The position numbers were made by a program, and so were the translations under genes. From Lachnospiraceae bacterium A4 (GTDB lineage: Bacteria; Bacillota; Clostridia; Lachnospirales; Lachnospiraceae), in the NCBI GenBank assembly GCA_000403215.2, contig KE159562.1, positions 70,276 to 133,948 on the forward strand: a DNA stretch of 63,673 bases, given 5' to 3'. This document shows, piece by piece, positions 9,248-16,867 of this stretch. Every line of letters begins with the position of its first letter. The first letter of the stretch is position 1. The notes beneath the pieces were generated by a model. That model saw nothing but the letters and a program-made list of their open reading frames with translations. It was not told the DNA's origin and did not search any database.

Positions 9248-9343
9248 GTGACTATCATCAATTTGCGCGACTTTTACGAGGGAATAGACAGGGTGCTGCG
9301 TCTGCAGCACCCTGTGATTTTATTCCGTTTCCTGATCGCATGA
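9248..9343 (+). pseudogene. 5' scar of an integrative-element sigma-like gene
   Basis: GGAGG at 9235-9239 precedes a GTG and the codons for (M)TIINLRDFYEG. That N-terminus is characteristic of small sigma-70-like proteins carried by Tn916-type and other Clostridia conjugative elements, where it usually reads MTIINLRDFYP. Here the match ends after about 11 codons, and the frame then runs through an unrelated hairpin to a TGA at 9341. The upstream leader (CCATATCG ... CGATATGG) also fits that context. I read it as the edge of a deleted conjugative element that brought in the ABC/two-component cargo. Identification is from memory of the motif. Confidence 0.6.
9289..9323 (+). terminator. intrinsic terminator between convergent genes
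   Basis: CAGGGTGCTGC (9289-9299) and GCAGCACCCTG (9304-9314) form a perfect 11-bp stem with a 4-base loop, followed by TGATTTTATT. It ends the kinase transcript and overlaps the last bases of the convergent DeoR gene. Confidence 0.75.
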
Positions 9344-10069
9344 AATGAAATTAGAGTAGGAGGCAAGTTCATTAGGAATCGTGTCTGTTATGATCGGATA
9401 ATCCTCCAGGTTTGCAACTTTTACCATGGCGATTAAACCGAATTTGGAGCTGTCAAGCAGAAAGTAGGGCTGTTTGGAATTTTTGAGTGCCAGAAGCTTG
9501 ATGACGCGCTCATTAATGTCGTGGTTCGTGATGCCTGATTGTATGCTGAATCCGCTGGCACCAAGAAAACATTTGTTGAAATACAGGCTCTGCATGGTAT
9601 TCTCGGCAATGGGGCCGATGCATGAGCTTGTCGTTTTTTTGATGCTGCCGCCGATCATCAGGCATGGAATGTCCCTGTTGAGCAGTTGGGTGATATGGGA
9701 GATGCCGTTTGTCAGAACCGTGATGTCCCGGTTTACAAGATAGGGGATCATCAGGTACGTGGTGCTGCTGGGGTCCAGAAAAATGACATCGCCGTATTCG
9801 ACAAAGGAGGCGGCTTTGCGTGCAATGCGTTCCTTCGCTTCTTTGTTCAGGTCCAGTTTGGTCGTGATGGATAATTCTATTGGTTTTGGGCATAATTTAA
9901 CTCCGCCACCGTGCAGAAGGATAATAGCGTTTTCCTGTTCCAATTTAGTCAGATCTCTTCTCAGGGTGGAAATGGAGATATTTAATTTTTCCATCAGATA
10001 ATCAATGTTTACGATTTCGTTGTTGGATAGAATATTCAGAATTGTCTCTTGACGGAGAGCGGGTATCAT
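9320..10069 (-). CDS. DeoR-family transcriptional regulator of the sugar operon
   Basis: A 249-aa repressor-type protein. The N-terminal helix-turn-helix spans about residues 5-60 (ETILNILSNNEIVNIDYLME ... ISTLRRDLTKLE). The C-terminal sugar-phosphate-binding domain (DeoRC) runs from about 75 to 230, with the FLDPSSTTYLMIPYL segment and an 'NEVIKL'-like helix. Family members release DNA when they bind a phosphorylated sugar intermediate. It is divergent from the solute-binding-protein gene across a 500-bp spacer with two promoters and phased repeats, so control of the large operon is likely. GAGGTGAT before the ATG sets the start. Confidence 0.88.
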   Translation of the reverse strand: MIPALRQETILNILSNNEIVNIDYLMEKLNISISTLRRDLTKLEQENAIILLHGGGVKLCPKPIELSITTKLDLNKEAKERIARKAASFVEYGDVIFLDPSSTTYLMIPYLVNRDITVLTNGISHITQLLNRDIPCLMIGGSIKKTTSSCIGPIAENTMQSLYFNKCFLGASGFSIQSGITNHDINERVIKLLALKNSKQPYFLLDSSKFGLIAMVKVANLEDYPIITDTIPNELASYSNFISCDQETE

Positions 10070-10153
10070 GATCGTATCACCTCATAATAATTGATAGTTA
10101 GGGATTGCCGGAAGAAGTCTTTCAAGCTGTATGAAATCCCTGTATTTCTTTTT

Positions 10154-10182
10154 AGTATATCATAAGGTGATGAGAATGTGAA
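10154..10182 (-). promoter_or_regulatory. promoter of the DeoR-type gene
   Basis: On the minus strand: TTCACA (10182-10177), a 17-base spacer, then TATACT (10159-10154). It lies 85 bp upstream of the start codon. Confidence 0.55.
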
Positions 10183-10440
10183 TTGAAAAAGATAAAAAAA
10201 TGACACGGGCGTGTACAGCAGAGAGTTCTGTGTATGCCTACAATACATAAAATTACAGAAAAATGAGAGAAGCAAATGTAAGTTTGTGTTGAATAAAAAT
10301 GAGTGAATTTGAATTAATATATCAGATTGACGTAAACATTAAAAAGAATAAATACTTTAGGCACTCCTGACGGATTTGGAAAATTATGTAAAAAATATAA
10401 AAATACAGATGAGAGACAACGCAAATGAATTAAAAAATCA

Positions 10441-10483
10441 AAAAATATCTAAAAATATTCAATAAAATGTCAAAAATATTCAA
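10441..10483. promoter_or_regulatory. phased A/T-rich direct repeats, candidate operator
   Basis: AAAAATATTCAA occurs at 10451-10462 and again at 10472-10483, 21 bases apart (two helical turns). A close variant, AAAAATATCTAA, lies 10 bases before the first. They sit just upstream of the -35 box of the sugar operon. DeoR-family operators are often spaced direct repeats, so this is a reasonable operator candidate; intrinsic bending by A-tracts is the alternative. Confidence 0.45.
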
Positions 10484-10490
10484 AAAATAC

Positions 10491-10519
10491 TTGCAAAAAT
10501 GATATATATATGGTAATGT
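10491..10519 (+). promoter_or_regulatory. promoter of the sugar operon
   Basis: TTGCAA (10491-10496), a 17-base spacer, then TAATGT (10514-10519) preceded by TGG, an extended -10. It is about 50 bp upstream of the solute-binding-protein start. Confidence 0.65.
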
Positions 10520-10569
10520 ATGAGTACAGAAATCAATCGTTATATATTAAAAAGAGAGGAAGGTAATTT

Positions 10570-11928
10570 ATGAAGAGGAAAGGATTGGCACTGCTAATTG
10601 GCGCCGCGATGATGGCTGCTTCCCTGGTGGGCTGCGGCGGGAAGGATACCGGCGCGGATAATTCGACAAAAGCAGACAACACGGCAAAGGCGGACAATGC
10701 AGAGAACGTTGTGCAGGAGAGTGTGGCAGACAGCGGTGAGGTTATAGAACTGGAATTTTGGGGCTGGTGGAGCTCGGAGGCACGCAAGCCGCATATGGAG
10801 GAGATGGTCAAAGGGTTTAACGAGTCGCAGAGCAAGTACCATGTAACATATGTAGATATTCCGTTTGGAGATATTTTCACAAAGAACATAGCGCAAATTG
10901 CGGCAGGGAAACCATGCGACATCATGGCAAACAATATGGAGGAGGTTCGCTTCCGCGCAGATCAGGGACAGGTGGAGCCGCTTGATCCGTTCCTGACAGA
11001 CGATGTGAAGGGCGCATTTTATGAACAGTATCTGGATGCGTGCACAGGAGAGGATGGCAGCGTCTATGCATTGCCGCTCTCGGTGGACACCAGAGCGATC
11101 TACTACAACAAGGCGCACTTTGAGGAGGCAGGCATCAATCCCGGGGATATCCAGACATGGACAGATTTGGAGGAAGCCGCAATCAAGCTGGACAGGAAAA
11201 ACGGCGACACATGGGAGCGAATCGGATTTATTCCGGTGCTGGGCAACGGCGGTGTAGATACATGGGTGATCAACGCAAACAGCGGATATGGATGGTTTGA
11301 TGAGAATTTTGAGCCGAAAGTGAATACGGATGTCAACAAAGAAGCATTTCGCTGGATCAGAGCGCAGATCGATCGCTATGGACAGGCGAAGTATGACGAA
11401 CTCTCGGCAGTATTTGCAAACGGCATGCAGGATCCTTTTGCATCGGGCGTGATGTCCATGCTGGTGCAGACATCTGCATATCCTTCATCCCTGAAGCAGA
11501 ATGCGCCGGATCTCGACTACGGTGTGATTCCACTGCCTGAATTTAAGGAGGGAACAGGCCATGTTGCAAACGGCGGCGGATTTGTGTTGGAGATCCCTAA
11601 AGGAGCCAAGGATCCGGAGGGCTCCTATGAGTTCATCAAGTATGTGACAAGCAGAGAGACGCAGGATTTCCTGTCAACCAATATCGGCGATTTCTCAGCG
11701 AGAAATGACTTTGATGACTCTACGGAATTTATGTCAAATCCGTTAAATCAGGATCTGTCCAGATGCTTGAGTGAGACATCAACATTGGTTCTGCCAAACG
11801 AAGTCAAAGGATATGAGACTGTTATCAATCCATTTATTGATGAGGGAACACTTGGACTCAGCAACACGGATGATGCGCTTGACAAAGCGCAGAAAGCGTT
11901 GGAGGACTATATAAAAAATAATAAATAA
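10570..11928 (+). CDS. extracellular sugar-binding lipoprotein (CUT1 ABC importer)
   Basis: This 452-aa substrate-binding protein begins with a lipoprotein signal peptide (MKRKGLALLIGAAMMAASL) and a lipobox LVGC with Cys at residue 22. A polar Asp/Lys-rich linker follows up to about residue 55, then a bacterial family-1 solute-binding fold (LEFWGWWSSEARKPHMEEMV; later ALPLSVDTRAIYYNK). It is anchored outside the membrane and delivers a sugar or oligosaccharide to the two permeases that follow. GAGGAAGG before the ATG sets the start. It is the first gene of the operon. A hairpin just after its stop probably keeps its expression above that of the permeases. Confidence 0.93.
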   Translation: MKRKGLALLIGAAMMAASLVGCGGKDTGADNSTKADNTAKADNAENVVQESVADSGEVIELEFWGWWSSEARKPHMEEMVKGFNESQSKYHVTYVDIPFGDIFTKNIAQIAAGKPCDIMANNMEEVRFRADQGQVEPLDPFLTDDVKGAFYEQYLDACTGEDGSVYALPLSVDTRAIYYNKAHFEEAGINPGDIQTWTDLEEAAIKLDRKNGDTWERIGFIPVLGNGGVDTWVINANSGYGWFDENFEPKVNTDVNKEAFRWIRAQIDRYGQAKYDELSAVFANGMQDPFASGVMSMLVQTSAYPSSLKQNAPDLDYGVIPLPEFKEGTGHVANGGGFVLEIPKGAKDPEGSYEFIKYVTSRETQDFLSTNIGDFSARNDFDDSTEFMSNPLNQDLSRCLSETSTLVLPNEVKGYETVINPFIDEGTLGLSNTDDALDKAQKALEDYIKNNK

Positions 11929-11934
11929 GATCTT

Positions 11935-11977
11935 GAAAGCCTCTTTTGACTTAAATGAAGTGAAGAGGCTTTCTTTT
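11935..11977 (+). terminator. intercistronic hairpin after the binding-protein gene
   Basis: GAAAGCCTCTT (11935-11945) pairs perfectly with AAGAGGCTTTC (11963-11973), followed by TTTT. It begins six bases after the stop codon. It may act as a partial terminator or as a 3' mRNA stabiliser, common after ABC binding-protein genes. Confidence 0.7.
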
Positions 11978-12001
11978 CAAAAAGGGAAAGGAGAGTGCTG
12001 T

Positions 12002-12934
12002 ATGTTTGGAAAACTTCTCACCAAATTCGGGGTCAAATTGCGAAAAGGGCGAGAGACTGCATATGGGTATGTTTTTATACTGCCATGGCTGATCGGGATT
12101 GTCTGCTTTGTGCTGGGACCGCTTGTTTTTTCATTTATCACCAGCTTCGCGGACTATAATATGCTCAAAGTAAATTTTATCGGTCTGAGCAACTATAAGA
12201 AAATGTTTTTTCAGGATCAGCTGTTTTGGAAATCTCTGGGCAACACACTGGTGTATTCGCTGCTGAATGTTCCGCTGGTAACAGTGGGCGGTGTCATAGT
12301 GGCGGTTATTTTAAACAAATCCATCTGGGGACTGCGCACATTCCGCACGATCTACTATCTGCCTTCCATTATGGTGGGTGTCGGAACCTACTTCCTGTGG
12401 ATGCTGCTGCTTGATCCCGCCAACGGTCTTGTCAACACGTTGCTGGGACTCATCGGAATCAAGGGTCCCGCCTGGCTGACAGACCCGAACTGGACAAAGC
12501 CGGCGATCATTCTCATGCATTTGTGGGGGCTTGGCGGGCAGATGCTTTTGTATCTGGCAAGACTTCAGAGTATTCCGCAGGATTACTATGAGGCGGCGAG
12601 TCTTGACGGTGCAGGTATGTTCAAGAAGTTTACGACCATCACGGTTCCGCTGCTGTCTCCGATTATTTTCTACAATCTGACCATCGGCATTATCGGTGCG
12701 TTTCAGGTCTTTCAGGAAGGTTATATCTTCTCTGGGGATGGTACGGGAAAACCTGCGGGGTCGCTGCTGTTTTACAACCTGCATCTGTGGAATCAGGCGT
12801 TTAAGAACTTTAAGACAGGGTATGCCAATGCAATGTGCTGGTTCCTGTTTGCAATTGTGATGATACTGACGGTCTGCAACCAGAAGATTTCCAAAAAATG
12901 GGTGTATTATGAGGAGGGGGACAATGATGATTAA
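12002..12934 (+). CDS. ABC sugar transporter permease (UgpA/LacF type)
   Basis: A 310-aa inner-membrane subunit of the CUT1 importer with six predicted helices, starting with GYVFILPWLIGIVCFVLGPL. The EAA loop that contacts the ATPase is visible as DYYEAASLDGAGMFKKFTTI (about residues 198-217). AAAGGAGAG at 11987-11995 supports the ATG at 12002; an in-frame TTG further upstream lies inside the hairpin. The stop overlaps the next permease by 11 bases. Confidence 0.92.
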   Translation: MFGKLLTKFGVKLRKGRETAYGYVFILPWLIGIVCFVLGPLVFSFITSFADYNMLKVNFIGLSNYKKMFFQDQLFWKSLGNTLVYSLLNVPLVTVGGVIVAVILNKSIWGLRTFRTIYYLPSIMVGVGTYFLWMLLLDPANGLVNTLLGLIGIKGPAWLTDPNWTKPAIILMHLWGLGGQMLLYLARLQSIPQDYYEAASLDGAGMFKKFTTITVPLLSPIIFYNLTIGIIGAFQVFQEGYIFSGDGTGKPAGSLLFYNLHLWNQAFKNFKTGYANAMCWFLFAIVMILTVCNQKISKKWVYYEEGDNDD

Positions 12935-13763
12935 ACAACGAAAAAATAAGATTGCGGATATCGTTCTCTTCGTGATTCTGGCAGTTGGTGCCGTTTTCAT
13001 CTTATTTCCGATCGCATGGATGCTGAGCACGGCGCTGAAATCTGCGCCGGAGGTGGCGATGTATCCGCCGAAACTTCTTCCGGAGAAGCTGCTGTTGGAG
13101 AATTTTGCGATCGCGTGGAGCAAAGCTCCCTTCACACGCTATACGACCAATACGCTGATTATCGTGTTCTTTACGATCATCGGAAACGTGTTTGTCAACT
13201 CTTTTGTGGCGTATGGTTTTGCCAAGATTGACTTTGCGGGAAAGAAGCTGCTGTTCAAGATTGTGCTTGCCACGATGATGATTCCGGGTTTTGTGACACT
13301 GGTGCCTACGTATGTCATCTTTTCCAAGCTTCGCTGGGTAAATACGTATCTGCCGCTGATTGTTCCGGCTTTTTGCGGTAATGCGTTTCATATCTTTATG
13401 ATGCGCCAGTTCTACCGCACGATACCGAATGAGCTGATGGAGGCGGCGCGCGTGGACGGCGCAGGGCATTTCTATATCTGGGGAAAGCTGATGATGCCGC
13501 TTGTGAAACCGGTTATGGCAACGGTGGCGCTGATTTCATTCAAGGGTGCATGGAGTGATTTCCAGGGACCGCTGCTCTATCTGAGCGACAAGAACAAATA
13601 TACGATCCAATTGGGCCTGCAGGTGTTTAAGGGACAGGGATACACGGAGTGGAATTATCTGATGGCAGTGTCATTCCTGTCCATGATTCCGATCCTTGTG
13701 TTGTTCTTCTGTTTCCAGAATTATTTTATCGAGGGCATGAATGTGGGCGGTGCAGTAAAATAA
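12924..13763 (+). CDS. ABC sugar transporter permease (UgpE/LacG type)
   Basis: The second CUT1 permease, 279 aa. It has an N-terminal TM helix (IVLFVILAVGAVFILFPIAW) followed by the family's usual WMLSTALKSAPEV. The EAA loop is PNELMEAARVDGAGHFYIWG (about residues 173-192). The start at 12924 follows GAGGAGGGGG and overlaps the previous stop; an ATG at 12909 is in frame but would be part of the ribosome site. No ATPase gene follows. Such importers commonly share a housekeeping MsmX/UgpC-type ATPase encoded elsewhere. Confidence 0.92.
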   Translation: MMIKQRKNKIADIVLFVILAVGAVFILFPIAWMLSTALKSAPEVAMYPPKLLPEKLLLENFAIAWSKAPFTRYTTNTLIIVFFTIIGNVFVNSFVAYGFAKIDFAGKKLLFKIVLATMMIPGFVTLVPTYVIFSKLRWVNTYLPLIVPAFCGNAFHIFMMRQFYRTIPNELMEAARVDGAGHFYIWGKLMMPLVKPVMATVALISFKGAWSDFQGPLLYLSDKNKYTIQLGLQVFKGQGYTEWNYLMAVSFLSMIPILVLFFCFQNYFIEGMNVGGAVK

Positions 13764-13801
13764 TGGCAAATCAGTGAATGGAGAAAGGGATGGAGAGGAT
13801 T

Positions 13802-14476
13802 ATGGATAAAAAGACGGTTGGCATCATTCATACGACACCGGCTACCATAGCAAGCCTGACAGCGCTGGCAGGGGAAGTGCTGGGAAGCAGTGTAAAGGTT
13901 GTAAATATATTGGACGACTCGATTCTGCCGGACATGATGGCGGAGCATGAGGTGGAGTTTGTGCGGCGTAGATGGATCGGCTACGCGCAGAATTTGGAGA
14001 GGCTCGGTGTCAGCGCAGTTCTCTCCGCGTGCTCTACGGTGGGGGAGTTTGCGGAGGAGGCGGACGGGCTTTTAAAGATTCCGGTGTTCCGCATTGACGA
14101 GGCGATGGCGGAGCGCGCAGTGGAGATGGGGGCAGTGGTCAGCGTGTTTGCGACACTGCGTTCCACGCTGACGCCCACTGTGCGCCTGGTGGAGAAAAAG
14201 GCGAAAGCGTCAGGGCGTGGGATAAAGGTCAATACGGTGCTGGTTGAGGGCGCTTATGATGCGCTGATGCGCGGGGACAGAGAGACACATGATCTGAAGA
14301 TTAGAAATACAGTCAGCGCATATATGGCAGATTCGGATGTTATTTTGCTGGCGCAGGCTTCTATGGCATCGGCGATAACAGATGCTTGTCCGGGGGGTGA
14401 GAAGATTCTCACAAGCCCGCGTCTTGGCATGGAGAAATTGCAGAAGATTCTGAGTGGGACTGGTGAAGGCGCATGA
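13802..14476 (+). CDS. Asp/Glu racemase-superfamily protein
   Basis: A 224-aa cytoplasmic protein beginning KKTVGIIHTTPATIASLTAL. It has the two-cysteine layout of the aspartate/glutamate/hydantoin racemase and arylmalonate decarboxylase superfamily. The first Cys is in SAVLSACSTVGEFAEEA (about residue 75) and the second in AITDACPGGEKIL (about 200). Members deprotonate and reprotonate an acidic carbon. In a sugar operon the substrate is more likely a sugar acid or keto-acid than an amino acid, but this is inference. GGAGAGG supports the ATG at 13802 over one at 13778. The stop overlaps the kinase start by four bases. Confidence 0.75.
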   Translation: MDKKTVGIIHTTPATIASLTALAGEVLGSSVKVVNILDDSILPDMMAEHEVEFVRRRWIGYAQNLERLGVSAVLSACSTVGEFAEEADGLLKIPVFRIDEAMAERAVEMGAVVSVFATLRSTLTPTVRLVEKKAKASGRGIKVNTVLVEGAYDALMRGDRETHDLKIRNTVSAYMADSDVILLAQASMASAITDACPGGEKILTSPRLGMEKLQKILSGTGEGA

Positions 14477-15945
14477 GGACGGTCATGGCAATCGATGTCG
14501 GGACGACGCATATCAAGTCGATGCTGTTTTGCGCAGACGGCACGGTTCTGGCGGAAGAGAAGACACCGACGCCTTTGGATGAAACGAAAGAGGGGAGTGT
14601 GTACCGACCAAGGGTCATATGGGATATCGCGAGGAGGCAGCTGCTGTCGCTGGCAGATAAGGCGCAGGGAAGCTGTGCTGGAATCAGTATCACAGGGATG
14701 GCGGAGGCTGGTCTGGTGGTGAACAGAGACAGCGGCGTGGAGGAGAGCGACATCATACCATGGTTTGACCGCAGGACAACTTCGTTGGCGGGCCAGGCCG
14801 GCGCGGACGAGGAGGAACGGATCTTTGCAAAGACCGGGCTGCGGGACAGTTTCAAGTATGGTATCTACAAATTTCTTTGGCTGCTCGATCATCACAAGAT
14901 GGACAGAGAACATGCAGTGTGGCTCTCTATGTGTGACTATATCTTGTACAAGCTGACCGGCAGGTTTGCTACGGATGCCAGCTTCGCGGCGCGCACTTAC
15001 GTCTATGATATTGTGCGCGGCTGCTGGGACGCCGCGCGCTTGCAGGGATATGGCCTGCGGGAGGACAATTTTCCGGAAGTGCTCGCCTCGGGGGAGACGG
15101 CAGGTGTCTGGAAGGAGAGGGGCATACCGGCTGCGATTGCCGGACATGACCATATTTGTGCGGCGTTTGGAATGCTCCAAAACCGCAGGAACGCAGTGTG
15201 CGACAGCGCTGGGACTTCTGAGACATACATCGGGCGGCTGGAGACGCTGGATAAAAGGCTTAGAAGGGATGAGGGACTGCTCTATGGTCCGTTTGTGGAC
15301 GGCGGATGGTTCTTTATGGCAAACCTGCCCTCCTCCGGGCACTCGGTGGAATGGTTTCGTCGGAATGTGCAGGACGTGCCGTTTGACTATGACAGAATGA
15401 ACAGGCAGCTGCTGTCCCTTGACAGGAGACCTACAGGGATTTTGTACTATCCGTATTTGACAGGAATGGGAAGTCCCTGTTATGACAGCGAAAGTGCAGG
15501 GGCGCTGCTTGGGCTGCGGGAAGGACACGACTGTTATACCATACTGAAAGGAATCATGGAGGGCATTCAGTATCAGGCTGCATGGCTGCTCAGCATCTGC
15601 AGGGAAAAGCACGCGGCTGAGGCGCAGTCTTTGATCTGCGCAGGCGGTTCGGTGCACAACAGGGCGCTGATGCAGCTGAAAGCGGATATACTGGGCATTC
15701 CGGTCAGTGTTCCGTCCGTTGGGGAGGCGACCCTTGCAGGCGCAGCGGCATTGCTGCTGAAACGTCAGTGCGGGGAGACGGCGCTTGCACCATTTCTATG
15801 CACCGCGTTTTCTGAAAAGGAATGTTTTGAACCGGATTTCGAACTGCACGCACAGTACAGAAAAATACAAGAAGACAGATTCCTGCCAATGATAGAGGTT
15901 TTAAGACGGAATCTGGATATAAAAAATGAGAGGGAAAAAATATGA
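14473..15945 (+). CDS. FGGY-family carbohydrate kinase
   Basis: A 490-aa kinase with the actin-like ATPase fold typical of xylulokinase and glycerol kinase. The N-terminal phosphate-1 loop is MAIDVGTTHIKSMLF (residues 4-18). The central catalytic region is PWFDRRTTSLA. Another conserved stretch, IPAAIAGHDHICAAFGM, holds the Asp before the C-terminal half. The adenosine site is near LICAGGSVHNRALMQLKADI (about 385-404). It would phosphorylate a sugar released inside the cell; the substrate is not predictable. It overlaps neighbours by four bases on both sides (ATGA), so it is tightly coupled to the racemase-like protein and the aldolase. Confidence 0.88.
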   Translation: MRTVMAIDVGTTHIKSMLFCADGTVLAEEKTPTPLDETKEGSVYRPRVIWDIARRQLLSLADKAQGSCAGISITGMAEAGLVVNRDSGVEESDIIPWFDRRTTSLAGQAGADEEERIFAKTGLRDSFKYGIYKFLWLLDHHKMDREHAVWLSMCDYILYKLTGRFATDASFAARTYVYDIVRGCWDAARLQGYGLREDNFPEVLASGETAGVWKERGIPAAIAGHDHICAAFGMLQNRRNAVCDSAGTSETYIGRLETLDKRLRRDEGLLYGPFVDGGWFFMANLPSSGHSVEWFRRNVQDVPFDYDRMNRQLLSLDRRPTGILYYPYLTGMGSPCYDSESAGALLGLREGHDCYTILKGIMEGIQYQAAWLLSICREKHAAEAQSLICAGGSVHNRALMQLKADILGIPVSVPSVGEATLAGAAALLLKRQCGETALAPFLCTAFSEKECFEPDFELHAQYRKIQEDRFLPMIEVLRRNLDIKNEREKI

Positions 15946-16829
15946 CAAAGGTAGATAATCTGACAAATATTTTAAGACATGCAGCGGAGAACGGATATGC
16001 GGCGGGATCTTTTTCCGCGCGTTATACAAAGCTGATTCTGCCGATCATTCAGGCGGCGGTGAATACCAATTCTCCTGTGATCGTGCAGTTGTCCGAGAAG
16101 GAGATCATTCGGCACAAGGTCAGCGCAGAGGCGTTCGCAAAAGAGTTTTATCGGGTGGTGGAGGAACTGCAGCCGAAGGTTCCGGTCGTGCTGCACCTAG
16201 ATCACACCAAGACGCTTGAGACGATTCAGGCAGCGATGGATGCCGGATTTACCTCTGTGATGATCGATGCCTCCGAAAAGAATTTTGATGACAATGTGGC
16301 GGTGACAAAACAGGTGGTGGAGATGGCGCACAGGAGAAACATCACGGTGGAGGCGGAGCTTGGCAAGATCGGGACGACTGATTTCGTGGAGACGGACCAT
16401 GACGAGGAGATGTACACGATTCCTGAGGAGGCGAAGATGTTCTGCGCACAGACGGATGTGGACTGTCTGGCCGTCTCTGTCGGCACGGCACACGGCGTGT
16501 ACACGGTCCGGCAGCCGAATATAGATTTCAAGCGGCTTGAGGAGATCAATAAACTGACACCGACACCGCTTGTCCTGCACGGCGGATCGGGTGTGCCGAG
16601 TGAGATGGTGGTGAAGGCGGCGGCGCTTCCCACCGGCGGCGTGAGCAAGGTAAATATTGCGACGGATCTGGAACTTGAGATGCTGGCAGTGGTTGGGCGC
16701 AGCGGACACATGACGGAGGAGGAACTCAATACATATTCCGATGACATCATTGAAAAGGCAAGGGAAGCAGTGAGGCTGCTGGTGGAGGATAAGATCAGGC
16801 ATTATCTCGGCAGCAGCAATAAGGCATAA
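15942..16829 (+). CDS. class II (zinc) fructose-bisphosphate-type aldolase
   Basis: A 295-aa TIM-barrel aldolase of the Fba/GatY/KbaY family. Visible family features are VVLHLDHTKTLETIQAAMDA (catalytic Asp and zinc His, about residues 83-102), VEAELGKIG, the second zinc His in VSVGTAHGVY, the third in LVLHGGSGVP, and a phosphate-binding KVNIATDLE near the end. It splits a ketose 1-phosphate or bisphosphate into dihydroxyacetone phosphate plus an aldehyde. The preceding kinase probably makes its substrate. Tagatose- or fructose-type specificity cannot be told from these motifs. The start overlaps the kinase stop by four bases. Confidence 0.88.
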   Translation: MTKVDNLTNILRHAAENGYAAGSFSARYTKLILPIIQAAVNTNSPVIVQLSEKEIIRHKVSAEAFAKEFYRVVEELQPKVPVVLHLDHTKTLETIQAAMDAGFTSVMIDASEKNFDDNVAVTKQVVEMAHRRNITVEAELGKIGTTDFVETDHDEEMYTIPEEAKMFCAQTDVDCLAVSVGTAHGVYTVRQPNIDFKRLEEINKLTPTPLVLHGGSGVPSEMVVKAAALPTGGVSKVNIATDLELEMLAVVGRSGHMTEEELNTYSDDIIEKAREAVRLLVEDKIRHYLGSSNKA

Positions 16830-16867
16830 TATCCAAAGAATAAATCACGAAAGGCAAGGGTAGTGTT

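Larger units (their letters stand above)
10070..10569. other. 500-bp divergent regulatory region without a gene
   Basis: This very A+T-rich spacer separates the DeoR-type gene from the sugar operon. It holds a promoter for each side and three phased repeats, listed separately. I see no credible coding sequence in it. Confidence 0.7.

Noticed and set aside
14254-15657. A 467-codon minus-strand ORF opposite the FGGY kinase
   Set aside because: Same reasons: shadow composition and full overlap with a recognisable kinase.
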